NCBI GenBank assembly: GCA_016716525.1
Contig: JADJWE010000005.1
Coordinates: 1-64,000 of the forward strand
DNA length: 64,000 bases
Direction: 5' to 3'
Origin: Candidatus Flexicrinis affinis
GTDB lineage: Bacteria > Chloroflexota > Anaerolineae > Aggregatilineales > Phototrophicaceae
Shown here: positions 61,913 through 64,000 of the stretch, one piece after another
Numbering within the stretch: position 1 is the stretch's first letter
Layout: each line of letters starts with the position of its first letter
Notes under the pieces: generated by a model
The model's input: the letters and a program-made list of their open reading frames with translations, nothing else
Database searches by the model: none
What the model was told of the DNA's origin: nothing
Translations under genes and position numbers: made by a program

Positions 61913-62775
61913 CCTAGAATCTCCTTTTCAGCGACCTCTAAGGCGCGCTGCCGAGGCTGATCGATTTGATAACCGTTCGGGTAGGTGCGGCTGCGCTGCC
62001 CGGTGAAGTGGTACGGTCGCTTGCGCACCGGCAGCAGGCGGGTGATCGCCGCGTTTAGGCGCAGCCCGCGCCGCACCGTCCATCGCCACCATGCCGGCGG
62101 CGTGCGAAACCCGAACGCCGCCCGCATCCGGTCGTCGAGCAAGGCGACGATACCCGACCGGATCAACGGGTGCAGCGGGCGCGGAAACCAGTTCATGAAT
62201 ACGTGGATGGCCGCTTCGGCGATCTGCGCGTTCTCCGGCGAATAACGGAAGTGCGCGGCCTCGTAGGCGTCGTAGAAGGATTCCATCTCGGCGTAGGTGG
62301 CGGGGATGTCCTTGATGCCCATGCGCTTGCCGACCTCGCGCCAGAAGTAGAAGTTGGCGAGGCGTTCGGCCTCGGTCGAAGGCCGCCATGCCAATACCGG
62401 GTTCCAGCGAATCGGTTCGTAGATGAACGAGCCGAGCACGTAGAGATAGTCGTCGTTGGCGATGTCGAACCGGCGGTGCATGCGGTTCATCTGACGGATG
62501 GCCGCGTGCCCGCGTTCGCTGTCGATGCCGTGCTCGGCAATCTCGGAGACGATCAGCGCGGTGTCGTCGTAGCGCTTCTGCCCGCGCGTCGTGAATTCGC
62601 CGGTCTGCGCGAGCAGCTTGAAACATGCTCGGCGGCGAAGGTCTTGAACAGCGCGAACTCGAGCGACCGCTGGGTTGCAAATGGATTCATACGCGCCGAC
62701 GAGATAGACGATCCGCTCGTAATCCGTCGACGGATCGAGCGCAGCGATTTCGTCGCGGCGGGCATAGCGGCTCAC
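61804..62775 (-). pseudogene. DUF2236 (MpaB-like oxygenase) protein, frameshifted
   Basis: GTG start at 62775 (SRYARRDEIAALDPSTDYERIVYLVGAYE). The segment LEFALFKTFA expected next is in another frame near 62620-62690. The rest (KLLAQTGEFTTRGQKRYDDTALIVSEI, then MHRRFDIANDDYLYVLGSFIYEP) is clear DUF2236 sequence. The family contains latex-clearing-type and MpaB-like haem oxygenases. The last 38 or so codons run into repeat F and are probably not native. Confidence 0.72.
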
Positions 62776-63153
62776 TGGAGACGTGGCGCTGGCTAGCCCG
62801 ATCAGGCTGCACGTTGCCGATCAGGAACACCGTCAGCAGTACGCCGCCGACGATCGCGATTGCCAAGTACACGTGCTTGTGCCTATAATTGATGGCGTAG
62901 AACTTGCGCACGCTGGCCACCAGCGCGACGAACGCCACGATGTTGGCGCCCATCACGAGCGGCACGGCGATCGAGTTGCTGAGGTTGAGCAGCCGGAAGC
63001 ACAAGGGCAGAACGACATATTCGAGAATGCAGCGCACCCGGCGAACAACATCGATGCCATGAACGTGTTCTCGGCGGCGCGCTGCTGCGGTAACGTGGTC
63101 GCCGCAACAATAGGCTCAACGGCGCTGTCGGGAGGGGTGCTCGTGATCTGCAT
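62687..63153 (-). pseudogene. Small membrane protein, frameshifted
   Basis: The start MQITSTPPDSAVEPIVAATT (63153) and the continuation ILEYVVLPLCFRLLNLSNSI, with helices VMGANIVAFVALVASV and HVYLAIAIVGGVLLTVFLIG, are in different frames. The change lies near 63020-63030. Two to three membrane helices, no recognised family. It overlaps the start of the DUF2236 gene downstream. Confidence 0.5.
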
Positions 63154-63265
63154 GTCGGATGGTTCGGTTTAGTGGCTGGACACGCCCCGCAGTGTATCAT
63201 GTTTTGTAGATTTGTGACGTTTTTTCGGTTTTTCGGTGTTGTGATCTGAGAATTCCTATGGGATT

Positions 63266-63408
63266 TGGGCGCTGCCCCGAAGCCCCAAGGAAACTTGCAC
63301 TCCTGCACCTCCTTACTTGCGGAATTGAGCCGACTGCGGCTCAATTCCGCGAATGAAGGGTCAGAGGGCGTAAGCCCTTTGGTCGAGTGTGGGGGCGAAA
63401 CCTCCGCG
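63266..63408 (+). repeat. Five-hairpin intergenic repeat, copy G
   Basis: TTGGGCGCTGCCCC type first hairpin, a perfect 14-bp central stem at 63319-63350 (loop ACTG), CAGAGGGC-GTAA-GCCCTTTG hairpin and a final GGGGGCGAAACCTCC hairpin. It fills most of the gap between the membrane protein and the last gene. Confidence 0.85.
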
Positions 63409-63439
63409 CTGTGCCTGACTGTTGAGGGAGCTGGAGACC

Positions 63440-64000
63440 GTGTCCCCGATCGACACACTGCTTGGCGCCATCTTCGAGGATCGCCGGCCGGGCTTCTACA
63501 CCGAGTTCGAGGCATGGGTGCGCGGGTCGCGCCTGGTACCGTGCGTTTCCCGAAACGTACCAGACAAAGGTTCGTTCGAAGCTGCGGGCCGCGCGTGACG
63601 CCGATGCGGTGAGCGATCTTTACGCCCGAATTGCAGGCCGCCGCGCTATTGCTCCCACGAGCCGAAGATCGGGCTCGGTACGAGACGTATGCGGCGACCG
63701 GCAAACCGCGGGCCGGATTTCTCGGCGACGTGGAAGGCACACACGCGCTTCAATGTGGAGGTGCGCGTGCGCAGCAGTGGAATAGCAGAACCTCGACCCT
63801 CAAGCGCGACAAGCCAAGCTGACCGGCATCCTGTGCGACAAGGCCGGCCAGATGCCGGCGGGGTCGTCAACGTGTTGTGGCTTGCCGGCGATGCAGGGGT
63901 CACGGTTGACGACGTGGCCGGTGCAGCGGCTTCGCTGCGCGGGCGCGCCGAAGGCAAGGAGAGGCGTTCTTCGCGAGGCGCAGGTTCAAGAGCCGCGCGG
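63440..64000 (+). pseudogene. Hypothetical protein, frameshifted and cut by the window end
   Basis: From a GTG at 63440 (SPIDTLLGAIFEDRRPGFYTEFEAWVRGSR) the likely protein continues in other frames through YQTKVRSKLRAARDADAVSDLYA, AAALLLPRAEDRARYETYAATGKPR, SATWKAHTRFNVEVR and VNVLWLAGDAGVTVDDVAGAAASL. At least three indels. Not recognised. The 3' end is beyond the window. Confidence 0.5.

Overview
The window looks like about 64 kb of a GC-rich chromosome from the phylum Chloroflexota, probably class Anaerolineae. This is inferred from gene style: Ser/Thr kinases with long Thr/Pro-rich linkers, formylglycine-generating-enzyme (FGE)-fold domains joined to kinase or TIR domains, NB-ARC/TPR regulators and lipid-linked GT-C glycosyltransferases. 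The type IV secretion set lacks outer-membrane core proteins, which fits a single-membrane envelope. No rRNA or other taxonomic marker is present.

Positions 1 to about 31.2 kb are the right part of an integrative conjugative element (ICE). It holds remains of a ribbon-helix-helix accessory gene, a relaxase and a VirD4 coupling protein. Two minus-strand operons follow: VirB2-like pilin / PrgI-like / VirB4 / small protein / topoisomerase-like / acidic repeat protein (13999 down to 7613), and surface protein / lipoprotein / VirB6-TrbL / membrane protein (21477 down to 15849). Regulatory or conflict-type genes sit between and after them: a Ser/Thr kinase with two SH3-FGE modules, a TIR-FGE protein, two LuxR-type response regulators, a kinase-TPR protein and a winged-helix/NB-ARC/TPR regulator. 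A large serine recombinase lies against the 3' end of a tRNA-Arg(CCG) gene at 31.2 kb, the likely attachment site. The other ICE end is outside the window.

From 31.3 to 64 kb the window is chromosomal backbone: GNAT acetyltransferase, thioredoxin/CcdA-type membrane protein, methyltransferases (including PrmC and RsmI), a TetR gene with a clear promoter/operator, an M6-like metalloprotease, a nitrilase-like amidohydrolase, a truncated histidine kinase, a MutS-like ATPase, an SDR, an L,D-transpeptidase, an APH-type kinase, GT-C glycosyltransferases and an LCP protein. Seven copies of a structured intergenic repeat of about 145 bp (up to five tandem hairpins, with compensatory changes in the stems) occur only here. 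Two gene islets, a glycosyltransferase and a BglII-type restriction-modification unit, are flanked by direct repeats copied from the 3' end of the preceding gene.

The most interesting items are: (1) the 3' end of the TIR-FGE gene has the codon pattern of a diversity-generating retroelement (DGR) variable region, with a downstream hairpin but no reverse transcriptase in the window; (2) the five-hairpin repeat family; (3) an ICE-borne type IA topoisomerase homologue that has lost its catalytic tyrosine and TOPRIM acids; (4) the gene-end insertions. Frameshifts cluster only at 0-2.4 kb and 58.3-64 kb. Several are one-base changes in homopolymers, so many 'pseudogenes' there may be sequencing artefacts.
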